DNA of 64,000 nt from Bacillus sp. sid0103 (GTDB lineage Bacteria; Bacillota; Bacilli; Bacillales_B; DSM-18226), in assembly GCF_019219025.1 (NCBI RefSeq), contig NZ_JAHUWN010000017.1:1-64000 (forward strand), written 5' to 3'. How positions within the stretch are numbered: position 1 is the first letter of the stretch; the number at the start of each line of letters is the position of its first letter. Position numbers and translations under genes: made by a program. This document shows, piece by piece, positions 45,063 through 53,278 of the stretch. The notes under the pieces are model-generated. The model was not told where the DNA came from, searched no databases, and saw only the letters and a program-made list of their open reading frames with translations.

Positions 45063-45587
45063 TCATACAACGTATTCACCATGTCTCAGATTAAAACACA
45101 CGTCCAAACAAAATTTACCCTCAGTTATTCCTGATCCTCTCCGTAAAACACATATTGATTTAGCATTCTCAACTGTAGCGGAAAGCGTATTGCCGGGAGG
45201 AACCGTGAATTTGACAGGGCTTCCTCCAGTTCGCCTCACAATAACTTTAATGGATGAAGTGTTCATCGCGCTATTGAATACAGCAATTGTTACGGTGGCA
45301 TTCTGCACATTGCTTTTTCTCCAAATCTCTAAATTGGAAACCTGGTCGCTCAATAATAAATTCCCACATATGCTATTACAAACAATTTTGCTTATATCTT
45401 TTTCTGGAGATGATGACCCGTGGTCTGAGTTAGAATTAATATCAGCATCAACAGTAGTAACAGCATCAACAGTAGTAACAGCATCAACAGTAGTAACAGA
45501 ATCAGTAGTAGCATCAGCAGTAGTATCAGCAACAGAAACAGATGTTGACTTGAATGAATTACTCCATGCATATAAAGTAGGTATCAT
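45063..45587 (-). CDS. Endospore appendage-like (Ena/DUF3992) protein with repetitive N-terminus
   Basis: 174 residues. The C-terminal ~110 residues resemble Ena subunits of Bacillus spore appendages: Cys pair before the domain (IVCNSICGN), a beta-sandwich-like pattern, VPPGNTLSATVENAKSI and the closing GKFCLDVCFNL (Ena proteins end with GEFCITVRYTL-type strands). The N-terminus is low complexity, with TTVDAV repeated (18-nt direct repeats at 45445-45498). No signal peptide. AAAGGA lies ~12 nt before the ATG. Assignment is by eye; a spore-coat relative is the alternative. Confidence 0.65.
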   Translation of the reverse strand: MIPTLYAWSNSFKSTSVSVADTTADATTDSVTTVDAVTTVDAVTTVDADINSNSDHGSSSPEKDISKIVCNSICGNLLLSDQVSNLEIWRKSNVQNATVTIAVFNSAMNTSSIKVIVRRTGGSPVKFTVPPGNTLSATVENAKSICVLRRGSGITEGKFCLDVCFNLRHGEYVV

Positions 45588-45668
45588 TATGAATCAGTCC
45601 TTTTTAATTTATAGAATGTAAGACAAAGCTTTTTTGCTTGGGGAAAAGCCTTAAATATTTGACCTTAC

Positions 45669-45697
45669 TTGCATATTCATTAAAAATTTATTACAAT
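45669..45697 (+). promoter_or_regulatory. Promoter of the leuS leader
   Basis: TTGCAT, 17-nt spacer, TACAAT, just before the T-box leader. Confidence 0.6.
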
Positions 45698-45711
45698 AAC
45701 CGTAATAGTTT

Positions 45712-45957
45712 ATATTGAAAAGACAGTGATCAGGAGTAGTAGTGGTTCATATCCGCACTTAGAGAGTTGACGGCTGGTGGAAGTCAACCGGGTACATCAT
45801 GAACTCGCCTATGAGTTGCAAGCATGAAGGAATAGTAATGTTTGCCGTTTTCCGCGTTAAGGATGAATGAAGCGAGTGCAGTCAGCACTAATGTGGGTGG
45901 TACCGCGGGAAGATACATACAATCCTCTCGTCCCTTTTTGGGATGAGAGGATTTTTT
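45712..45957 (+). promoter_or_regulatory. T-box leader of leuS
   Basis: Conserved T-box AATGTGGGTGGTACCGCGG at 45890-45908, followed by terminator AATCCTCTCGTCCC / GGGATGAGAGGATT plus T-run. In stem I, GAACTCGCC offers CTC (Leu) as specifier codon. Uncharged tRNA-Leu should promote readthrough. Confidence 0.93.
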
Positions 45958-45982
45958 ATTTTTTTTTAGGAGGAAGAGCATT

Positions 45983-48400
45983 ATGAGTTTCGATCATAAT
46001 CAAATCGAACAAAAGTGGCAAAAAAAATGGGAAGAAGAAAAAACATTCAAAACAAGCGAAGAATATGATAAAAGAAAATTCTACGCTTTAGATATGTTTC
46101 CATATCCATCAGGTGCAGGACTCCATGTTGGACACCCTGAAGGTTATACAGCAACCGATATTCTTTCCCGCTTAAAGCGGATGCAGGGATACAATGTGCT
46201 TCATCCAATGGGATGGGATGCATTCGGCTTACCGGCAGAACAGTACGCCTTAGATACGGGGAACGACCCTGCTGAATTTACAGAACAGAATATCAACACA
46301 TTCCGCCGGCAAATTAAATCCTTAGGATTCTCGTATGACTGGGATCGTGAAGTCAACACCACCGATCCTGATTACTACAAATGGACCCAATGGATTTTCT
46401 TAAAGCTATTTGAAAAAGGCTTAGCCTATATTGACGAGGTAGCGGTAAACTGGTGCCCAGCACTTGGAACGGTATTAGCAAATGAAGAAGTAATTGATGG
46501 CAAAAGTGAACGTGGAGGGCACCCAGTTGAACGCCGTCCGATGAAGCAGTGGATGTTAAGAATCACAGCTTACGGTGACCGTTTACTTGAAGACCTTGAA
46601 GAACTTGATTGGCCAGAAAGCTTGAAGGAAATGCAGCGCAACTGGATCGGTCGTTCTGAAGGTGCCGAAGTTATTTTCTCAATCGAAGGACACGAAGAGA
46701 AATTTACTGTATTCACTACTCGTCCTGATACCTTATTTGGTGCTACGTATGCCGTACTTGCCCCTGAACATGCTTTTGTAGATAAAATTACAACAGCAGA
46801 ACAGCGCGCTGCGGTGAATGCTTATTTGGATAAAGTGAAAACAAAGAGCGATTTAGAGCGTACAGATCTTGCAAAAGAAAAAACAGGTGTATTTACTGGC
46901 GCCTATGCCATCAATCCTGCCAATGGTGAAAAAATGCCGATATGGATTGCTGACTATGTATTAGTAAGTTACGGAACGGGTGCTATTATGGCGGTTCCAG
47001 CACACGACGAGCGTGATTATGAATTCGCAAAAGAATTTAACCTTCCGATTAAGGCCGTTGTCGCTGGTGGAGATATTGAAAAAGAAGCCTACACAGGCGA
47101 TGGTGAACACATTAACTCAGAATTCTTAAATGGCTTGGATAAAACTGAAGGCATTCAAAAAATGATTGCTTGGTTAGAAGAAAAAGGGATTGGTACAAAG
47201 AAAGTGACTTTCCGCCTACGGGATTGGCTGTTTAGCCGTCAGCGTTATTGGGGTGAACCAATTCCGATTATCCATTGGGAAGATGGCACAATGACAGCCG
47301 TTCCAGAAGACCAGCTTCCACTGATGTTACCAAAAACGAAAGAAATCCGTCCATCTGGAACTGGAGAATCTCCACTTGCGGTTATCGCAGATTTCGTGAA
47401 TGTTGTAGACCCGGAAACAGGCAAAAAGGGCCGTCGTGAAACCAATACAATGCCGCAATGGGCAGGCAGCTGCTGGTATTATTTACGCTACATTGACCCG
47501 AAAAATGGTCAGGAACTGGCATCTCAAGAAAAGTTAAATCATTGGCTTCCAGTTGATATTTACATTGGCGGGGCTGAACATGCCGTTTTACATTTACTTT
47601 ATGCGCGCTTCTGGCATAAATTCTTATATGATATCGGTGTGGTTCCAACCAAAGAACCATTCCAAAAGTTATTTAACCAAGGAATGATTTTAGGTGAAGG
47701 TAATGAAAAAATGAGTAAATCAAAAGGGAATGTAGTAAACCCTGATGATATCGTAGACAGCCATGGTGCTGATACGCTTCGCCTGTATGAAATGTTCATG
47801 GGACCGCTAGATGCATCGATTGCTTGGTCGACAAATGGACTTGATGGCTCACGCCGTTTCTTAGACCGGATCTGGCGTTTATTGGTTGAGGAAAACGGGG
47901 AATTAAATCCGAAGATACAAGCAAATGAAGAAGCTTCTAGTTTGGAAAAAGTATATCATCAAACTGTGAAAAAAGTGACAGAGGATTATGAAGGCTTAAG
48001 ATTTAATACCGCGATTTCTCAAATGATGGTATTCATTAATGAAGCCTATAAAGCAACAGTACTACCAAAAGAGTACATTGAAGGATTTGTTAAAATGCTT
48101 GCACCTGTTTGCCCGCATATCGCTGAGGAGCTTTGGGAGAAGTTAGGAAATAATGAAACGATTACTTACGAAGCATGGCCAGCTTATGATGAGGCAAAAC
48201 TAGTGGATGATGAAGTTGAAATTGTCATCCAGGTTAATGGTAAAGTAAAAGCAAAGCTTATGGTACCAACTGATGCAAGTAAAGAATCACTTGAGGGCAT
48301 CGCAATGGAAGATGCTCATATCAAAGAACAAATTGAAGGAAAGACGATTCGTAAAGTAATCACTGTTCCTGGAAAGCTTGTTAATATCGTCGCAAATTAA
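45983..48400 (+). CDS. leuS: Leucyl-tRNA synthetase LeuS
   Basis: Class I synthetase, 805 residues. HIGH-type motif [16 protein letters not shown]1 editing domain ([27 protein letters not shown]), KMSKS motif [13 protein letters not shown] and a C-terminal tRNA-binding domain. GGAGGAAG precedes the ATG. Controlled by a T-box. Confidence 0.98.
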   Translation: MSFDHNQIEQKWQKKWEEEKTFKTSEEYDKRKFYALDMFPYPSGAGLHVGHPEGYTATDILSRLKRMQGYNVLHPMGWDAFGLPAEQYALDTGNDPAEFTEQNINTFRRQIKSLGFSYDWDREVNTTDPDYYKWTQWIFLKLFEKGLAYIDEVAVNWCPALGTVLANEEVIDGKSERGGHPVERRPMKQWMLRITAYGDRLLEDLEELDWPESLKEMQRNWIGRSEGAEVIFSIEGHEEKFTVFTTRPDTLFGATYAVLAPEHAFVDKITTAEQRAAVNAYLDKVKTKSDLERTDLAKEKTGVFTGAYAINPANGEKMPIWIADYVLVSYGTGAIMAVPAHDERDYEFAKEFNLPIKAVVAGGDIEKEAYTGDGEHINSEFLNGLDKTEGIQKMIAWLEEKGIGTKKVTFRLRDWLFSRQRYWGEPIPIIHWEDGTMTAVPEDQLPLMLPKTKEIRPSGTGESPLAVIADFVNVVDPETGKKGRRETNTMPQWAGSCWYYLRYIDPKNGQELASQEKLNHWLPVDIYIGGAEHAVLHLLYARFWHKFLYDIGVVPTKEPFQKLFNQGMILGEGNEKMSKSKGNVVNPDDIVDSHGADTLRLYEMFMGPLDASIAWSTNGLDGSRRFLDRIWRLLVEENGELNPKIQANEEASSLEKVYHQTVKKVTEDYEGLRFNTAISQMMVFINEAYKATVLPKEYIEGFVKMLAPVCPHIAEELWEKLGNNETITYEAWPAYDEAKLVDDEVEIVIQVNGKVKAKLMVPTDASKESLEGIAMEDAHIKEQIEGKTIRKVITVPGKLVNIVAN

Positions 48401-48410
48401 ACTAAGAAAA

Positions 48411-48436
48411 CGGCCCCTTTCCTGGGGCTGTTTTTC
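48411..48436 (+). terminator. Terminator after leuS
   Basis: CGGCCCC / GGGGCTG stem plus TTTTT; ytwF follows within 20 nt and may need readthrough or its own promoter. Confidence 0.75.
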
Positions 48437-48453
48437 CTAAGGGGATGGATTTG

Positions 48454-48768
48454 ATGGAAGAAATTCAAACGATTACACCAGAAGAATTACAAAAAAAGCT
48501 TGAGGCAGGGGAAAAACTTGAGCTCGTTGATGTAAGGGAAGATCATGAGGTTGTATTCGGGATGGTCCCAGGGGCAAAGCATATCCGTATGGGTGAGATC
48601 CCTGATAATCTCGACTATTTTGACAAGGAAAAAGAGTATATCTTTATCTGCCGCTCCAGTGCACGAAGCGGGAATGTCTGCCATTATTTGCAGGACCAGG
48701 GCTATAAGGTCCGTAATATGGTTGGCGGTATGCTCGCATGGACGGGAGAGACTGAATACACTGAATAA
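48454..48768 (+). CDS. ytwF: Rhodanese-domain protein YtwF
   Basis: 104-residue single-domain rhodanese (LVDVREDHEVVFGMVPGAKH, active-site loop ICRSSARSGN with catalytic Cys ~69). May carry persulfide sulfur for thiolation. ATG 48454 is 8 nt after AAGGGGA; the ATG three codons earlier overlaps it. Confidence 0.9.
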   Translation: MEEIQTITPEELQKKLEAGEKLELVDVREDHEVVFGMVPGAKHIRMGEIPDNLDYFDKEKEYIFICRSSARSGNVCHYLQDQGYKVRNMVGGMLAWTGETEYTE

Positions 48769-48813
48769 AAGATTCCCTATTCTGGGCTAATTAATTTAGG
48801 AAATGGCACAATC

Positions 48814-48842
48814 AAATGCACTGCATTAAGCAGTGCATTTTC
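48814..48842 (+). terminator. Terminator after ytwF
   Basis: AAATGCACTGC / GCAGTGCATTT stem. The ~160 nt between this and the next terminator show nothing recognisable. Confidence 0.8.
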
Positions 48843-48999
48843 GTATGCACCAATATAGAAGCTATGCTTTTTGACTGAGTAACATCATTTTAGATTTTAT
48901 ATTTCTTATTTAGTAAGTAAGAAAATAGCCTATTTTAGCCTTTTTTATTATCTCTTAAGCAAGATGGAACAATTTGGCATTACACAAATGGTTACCAAC

Positions 49000-49053
49000 A
49001 AAAATAAAGGGCAGGCAGACCATGACAAGCTGTCAGTGTCTGTCCTCCCTTTT
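49000..49053 (-). terminator. Terminator of the Ena-like gene
   Basis: Imperfect stem AAAGGGCAGGCAGAC / GTCTGTCCTCCCTTT with inner TGACA / TGTCA; T-rich end on the minus strand. Confidence 0.7.
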
Positions 49054-49065
49054 GCTATAAATGGA

Positions 49066-49392
49066 TTAAGCGAAAAGACGCTTGTACAATGTGATGCAAA
49101 ATCTTCCTCTATCTTCTGCACCTAAAGTAACTATAAACGTAGTTGGGTTATTAACCGATAATGATACAGTGTTTCCTGCTGGCACGGTTTGAACAATGCC
49201 ATTAACCGAAAAAATAAATGGTGAACTTCCAGTGTTAGTCACCGTGAAGGTACCTTGAATAAAGTCGCTTGGTGAAGGTGCTGTCCACACTACCTGGTCA
49301 ATCGGTCCTTGAAGGTTACCACAAATTTCTTCTGTAAAAATCTCTGCTTCTGGGCAGCAAAATGATGTTTTATTTTTATGTGATCCACACAT
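49066..49392 (-). CDS. Endospore appendage-like (Ena/DUF3992) subunit
   Basis: 108 residues: MCGSHKNKTSFCCPEAEI is a short N-terminal connector with a Cys-Cys pair, followed by FTEEICGN and a beta-rich domain (GTFTVTNTGSSPFIFSVNG, VPAGNTVSLSVNNPTTFIVTL) ending GRFCITLYKRL. The order CC, conserved Cys-Gly/Asn, beta-sandwich, FCIT strand closely follows Ena1A/Ena1B of Bacillus cereus group spore fibres. There the connector Cys cross-link subunits. The second ATG (49392) is chosen because AAGGAAGG abuts the first. Its own terminator follows. Confidence 0.75.
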   Translation of the reverse strand: MCGSHKNKTSFCCPEAEIFTEEICGNLQGPIDQVVWTAPSPSDFIQGTFTVTNTGSSPFIFSVNGIVQTVPAGNTVSLSVNNPTTFIVTLGAEDRGRFCITLYKRLFA

Positions 49393-49572
49393 ATTAATCA
49401 TTCCTTCCTTTTAATAATTTTTTACTTACTGTATATTAAATGCGGCTTGTCCGGATTTGCTATATTACAAAAGCGGATTTTTGTAATGTATACTGAGGAA
49501 AATAGAGTCACCCAAGTAACGGTAGCGTCAGGAAAATGCGGTTTTACAATTGTAAGGAAGTTTCAACCCATT

Positions 49573-49608
49573 AAAAAAGCCGATTTCCTGTGCGTTAAGG
49601 AATCGACT
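49573..49608 (-). terminator. Terminator of the ApbE/ferric-reductase-like operon
   Basis: On the minus strand AAGTCGATTCCTT / AGGAAATCGGCTT stem followed by a T-run. Confidence 0.8.
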
Positions 49609-49637
49609 TCAGAAGGTTTATGATTTTTAGAAATCAT

Positions 49638-50165
49638 TCAATGAGTGACATCAAGTTTAGGTTTATCTTTCAACAACAAACTTCCGATAACGATTAGCGG
49701 CAGGATATTGACTGCCGCAAGCACAGTGGCTTGAATATCCGTACCAATCAATAAACCGTGGATGGTAACGAATATATAGAGAATCGGATTCAATGCGTGT
49801 AATTTCCGCCATTTTTGATAACCGATTTTTTTCCGTGCTTTGGATGTACCAATCGTCATAATCAAAAAATATAAGGATAATGCGCCGAGCGCCATTGGCC
49901 ATGGCTTATAGTCTGTCTTAAACGGAATGAGTACCTCAAACCATTGTAATGAGATATACGAATCAATTAATAAAAATCCTACGTGGCCAATGACAAGATA
50001 CAGGGCCCAATTTGATAGTGACTCGTGCAAAAATAGGGAGGCAGTGACCTTTTGTTTTCGCTTTTTCTGTACTTGGGAGTAGAGTCCAATAAGGACTGAC
50101 AAGTAAAGTAAAAGGTATGCTGCCAAACCTGTTGCACGAATCATATACCATTCAAACATTTCCAA
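49638..50165 (-). CDS. Ferric-reductase-like haem membrane protein
   Basis: 175 residues, about five or six helices. His residues suited to haem-b ligation lie in FLHESLSNWALYLVIGHVGF and LHALNPILYIFVTIHGLL. This fits the ferric reductase/MsrQ-like transmembrane domain. It lacks any FAD/NADPH domain, so electrons must come from a quinol or partner. The TTG at 50165 follows the apbE stop at once and sits 8 nt after GGAGAGGAGG; the ATG at 50159 is possible. Operon partner apbE suggests flavin-based extracytoplasmic electron transfer. Confidence 0.8.
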   Translation of the reverse strand: MEMFEWYMIRATGLAAYLLLYLSVLIGLYSQVQKKRKQKVTASLFLHESLSNWALYLVIGHVGFLLIDSYISLQWFEVLIPFKTDYKPWPMALGALSLYFLIMTIGTSKARKKIGYQKWRKLHALNPILYIFVTIHGLLIGTDIQATVLAAVNILPLIVIGSLLLKDKPKLDVTH

Positions 50166-50166
50166 A

Positions 50167-51045
50167 TTACTTTCCTCCTCTCCAAATATCTCCATCTTTA
50201 GTTATGAACACAGTGTTAACACTTCTTTTAGTAACCCATTCTTGTCCATCCTGTTCACCAAGTAAAAGAGCTGTTTTTGCCCAAACGTCCGCTTCCAAAG
50301 CAGTTGGGGCAGTAACGGTTGCAGAAACAATAGTGCTTTTACTAGGTTTGCCTGTCTGAGTATCAATTAAATGATGAAACAACTCCCCATTCATAAGCCA
50401 CTTTCTTTTCATGCTAGTTGAAGTAGCAAGCGCTCCGGTTTCGAACTGAATCGAAGAAATCATCTCTTTTTCTGCAAATGGACTCTCGATCCCAATATTT
50501 AATGGCCGTGGTAACGTCCCAAAAATCCGGATATCGCCGCCCACGTTGATAAAGCCATAACCTAACCTTTCTAAAAGTTGTGAGGCGCGATCAATCACCC
50601 AGCCCTTGGCTATTCCCCCAAGGTCAATTTTTGCTAATAGGGTTACAGCACGTTTACTTTCATTTAATAGAAAGGGCTGCGAATGAATAGCTGTCACGGA
50701 TGAAGGTGCTGGTAATTCTAATTCCTTCCCCTTTATCAGTTCAATCGATTTTTCATAACCATGATTTTCAAGCGTTGATAGAATGCTAGGATTAAATATA
50801 CCTTCTGTTTCTTTATAAAATCGCAGGGCGTCAGATAATATGGAAAACATCTTACTTGTAACCATGACTTCTTTTTCAACCTGCTGGTTTAATCGCGATA
50901 GTTCGCTATCAGAACGGAAACGGCTGCAAGTGTCCTCTATTAATTCAAATAGCTTGTAGATGGGCATCATATCGTTGGCAAACAACTCTTGACTAATGGA
51001 GATTTGAACAGTTGTACTCATCGAGGGGAAGCGATAAGTATACAT
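50167..51045 (-). CDS. apbE: FAD:protein FMN transferase ApbE
   Basis: Attaches FMN from FAD to Ser/Thr in target proteins. The 292-residue protein has the ApbE core DLGGIAKGWVID, INVGGDIRIFG, HHLIDTQTGKPS and TALEADVWAKTALLLG (Mg/FAD-binding Asp). It begins directly with the domain (MYTYRFPSMSTTVQI). No signal peptide or lipobox is visible, unlike most exported ApbE proteins. Its ATG overlaps the preceding stop as TGATG, implying coupled translation with the flavinylation-tail protein. Confidence 0.93.
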   Translation of the reverse strand: MYTYRFPSMSTTVQISISQELFANDMMPIYKLFELIEDTCSRFRSDSELSRLNQQVEKEVMVTSKMFSILSDALRFYKETEGIFNPSILSTLENHGYEKSIELIKGKELELPAPSSVTAIHSQPFLLNESKRAVTLLAKIDLGGIAKGWVIDRASQLLERLGYGFINVGGDIRIFGTLPRPLNIGIESPFAEKEMISSIQFETGALATSTSMKRKWLMNGELFHHLIDTQTGKPSKSTIVSATVTAPTALEADVWAKTALLLGEQDGQEWVTKRSVNTVFITKDGDIWRGGK

Positions 51046-51455
51046 CAGGTTCCACCTGTAGTTGTATCATATCCGCCCTGATGTCCCATTTCCGGACCGC
51101 CGCCATTTGAGAATTGACCTTGCTGGTTGCTATTTCCGTAGAATTGTTCGTTATCTGCTGTGGACTGATCATTATTATCAAAATTATTGGTTGAACCATC
51201 ATTTTGATTGAATTGCGATGAGTTATCATCGGTAAAGGATTGGTCGAAACCTTGTCCATGACCGGGACGCTGTTGTGTAGAAAGGTCATCTTGTGATGGC
51301 TGAATTGAATTATTATTTGCAGGCTGTCCTTGATTAAATGCAATTTTATTATTCGTTTGACCGCCAGTCGATAGTCCAAAATAGGAGACCATTCCAGCGA
51401 CTAATGCTAGGCTTCCAAAACTAACGCCCCAAGAGATTTTTTGTTTTTTATCCAT
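51045..51455 (-). CDS. Membrane-anchored Q/N-rich protein with C-terminal flavinylation-like motif
   Basis: 136 residues. Short basic N-terminus (MDKKQK), one helix (ISWGVSFGSLALVAGMVSYFGLS), then a ~100-residue disordered linker rich in Gln, Asn, Asp, Gly and Ser. It ends GGYDTTTGGT followed by the stop. DTTTGGT differs from the ApbE target motif Dxx(S/T)GAT only by Gly for Ala, and the candidate FMN-accepting Thr is the last residue. No folded domain is apparent. ATG 51455 follows AAAGGAG. First gene of the apbE operon. Flavinylation is inferred. Confidence 0.75.
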   Translation of the reverse strand: MDKKQKISWGVSFGSLALVAGMVSYFGLSTGGQTNNKIAFNQGQPANNNSIQPSQDDLSTQQRPGHGQGFDQSFTDDNSSQFNQNDGSTNNFDNNDQSTADNEQFYGNSNQQGQFSNGGGPEMGHQGGYDTTTGGT

Positions 51456-51605
51456 GTTTTTTTCTCCTTTCAAAAAGTTAAACTGTCTTTCTTAAATGGA
51501 GTTTACAAGTGCAAACTTAAAAAAAACTTAACTTTTTTCGGGAGATAATTTTTAAAATTCAGATAAATGGTTAGAATGATAGTAAAAAAAGAGAGGGAGA
51601 GAACT

Positions 51606-51791
51606 TTGATACAGGTGAAACTGTTTGATCGGGAGCATGAGAAGGATTTGGAAAAGGAAATGAATCATTTTTTAAAAGGAATAGATGAATCAAGCTTACT
51701 GGATATTAAATATAATGTGGCCGCAATGGCGGAGGAAGAAGAAGAGGAGCAGATTTATTGTTTTTCAGCGATGATCATTTACAAGGCCTGA
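51606..51791 (+). CDS. cse60: Sporulation protein Cse60
   Basis: 61 residues from a TTG 6-7 nt after GGGAGAG: MIQVKLFDREHEKDLEKEMN, then an acidic run EEEEEEQIYCFSAMIIYK. It matches the small sigma-E-dependent Cse60 protein of Bacillus in length and pattern. Function unknown, expressed in the mother cell in B. subtilis. Confidence 0.82.
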   Translation: MIQVKLFDREHEKDLEKEMNHFLKGIDESSLLDIKYNVAAMAEEEEEEQIYCFSAMIIYKA

Positions 51792-51812
51792 CAACTTGTC
51801 AGACCTTTTTAT
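51784..51812. terminator. Terminator between cse60 and ytfP
   Basis: AGGCCTGACA / TGTCAGACCT stem with T-run; convergent. Confidence 0.85.
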
Positions 51813-53073
51813 TTTTTGCAGACAGGGCAGCATTGGTCCCAGCTAATCTTCCCGTTACAAGAGCAGAGGTAATATTGTAACCACCGGTATAGCCATGGAT
51901 ATCAAGAATTTCACCGCAGAAATATAATCCATTCATGAATTTCGAACCCATCGTTTGTGGCTCAATTTCTTTAACTGACACACCGCCGCCAGTGACAAAA
52001 GCTTTTTCAAGTGGCAGGGTACCATTTACTTTTACAAGGAATTGCTTGCAACTTTTAGAAAAACTGCGAATTTTCTCATTGGAGATTGTACCGCCTTGCT
52101 CAGCTGGATCAACCCCATTTTGTTCTAATAGAAAAAGTAGGTATCGTTCAGGGACTAGCCCTTTGAGCGTATTCTTAATACTTTTCTTAGGCTCACTTTT
52201 TACAAGCGCAAGAATTTCTTGAAAAACTTCTTCCTCTTTTTTATCAGGCAAGACATCAAGGCTCATGGTTACTTCTTTTAATTTCCACTTTTTCATGGCC
52301 TTTACCACGAACTGGCTACAGCGAAGGACGGCTGGACCGCTAAGCCCAAAATGGGTAAAAATCATATCCATTCGATGTGAGATGATTGGCTTGTCTTTTG
52401 GGTTCAAGACACTCAAGTCGATATCTCTTAACGACAACCCTTGAAGCACTTTGTTTTTAATAAAGGGTTCATTAGAGGTAACGGGTACTTCTGTTGGAAA
52501 CAGCTCTGTAATCGTATGGCCAGCTTTTTCAGCCCAGGCATAGCCATCACCTGTTGAACCCGTATGAGGGACAGACTTCCCCCCAACGGCAATCACGATG
52601 GATTTAGCCGATATGGTTTGACCGTCCTTAAGAACCACAGCTGAAACATGCTCATTTTCATAGATAAGCTCACGAACAGGACTATTTTTGAAGACGCGTA
52701 CATGAAGTTTTTCTAATTGAATTAGTAATGCGTCTACAACGGACTGTGCTTTATCAGAAACTGGAAACATCCGCCCGTGATCTTCTTCCTTTAAGGCAAT
52801 TCCCAATTTCTCAAAGAATTTAATAATATCTTCATTACTAAAGATCGAAAAAGCACTATATAAAAATTTTCCGTTTCCCGGCAAATGCTTGATGATTTCT
52901 TCGATTGGCAGGCGATTGGTGACGTTACAGCGTCCTCCTCCGGAAATTGCTAGTTTTCTGCCAAGTTTGTCGCCTTTATCAATTAAAAGGACTTTAGCAC
53001 CTTTTTCACCGGCTGCAATGGCAGCCATTAACCCGGATGGGCCGCCGCCGATGACAATGACATCATATTCCAT
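51799..53073 (-). CDS. ytfP: HI0933-family flavoprotein YtfP
   Basis: 424-residue NAD(P)/FAD-dependent protein. Rossmann motif [28 protein letters not shown] at the N-terminus, [14 protein letters not shown], and the C-terminal FAD segment [23 protein letters not shown] 53073 gives the family start ([11 protein letters not shown]) although its ribosome site is weak; the longer frame adds 30 unmatched residues. Substrate unknown. Confidence 0.9.
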   Translation of the reverse strand: MEYDVIVIGGGPSGLMAAIAAGEKGAKVLLIDKGDKLGRKLAISGGGRCNVTNRLPIEEIIKHLPGNGKFLYSAFSIFSNEDIIKFFEKLGIALKEEDHGRMFPVSDKAQSVVDALLIQLEKLHVRVFKNSPVRELIYENEHVSAVVLKDGQTISAKSIVIAVGGKSVPHTGSTGDGYAWAEKAGHTITELFPTEVPVTSNEPFIKNKVLQGLSLRDIDLSVLNPKDKPIISHRMDMIFTHFGLSGPAVLRCSQFVVKAMKKWKLKEVTMSLDVLPDKKEEEVFQEILALVKSEPKKSIKNTLKGLVPERYLLFLLEQNGVDPAEQGGTISNEKIRSFSKSCKQFLVKVNGTLPLEKAFVTGGGVSVKEIEPQTMGSKFMNGLYFCGEILDIHGYTGGYNITSALVTGRLAGTNAALSAKNKKV

Positions 53074-53278
53074 ATTTACACCAACTTTATAGTAATCCAT
53101 CATTCCATTATAAACATTTATCATCAAAATAAAACGAATGTGACCATATTTTATAAATTTCATTTAGTTGTTAGTAGCGTCAGAGAGCAAGAAGTTGTAA
53201 ACTACTAATAGTGTGCAAAAAAAGTCGAATTATTTTTGTGAAAAAGCGCACGTATTTCTTCGGGTAGGAAGGGATTGT

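Noticed and set aside
45190..45621. 143-codon plus-strand frame opposite the Ena-like gene
   Set aside because: No ribosome site; the minus-strand frame has the Ena-like pattern and proper termination signals.
50993..51379. 128-codon minus-strand frame within the flavinylation operon
   Set aside because: Different frame of the Q/N-rich gene, spanning the junction with apbE, with no start signal.
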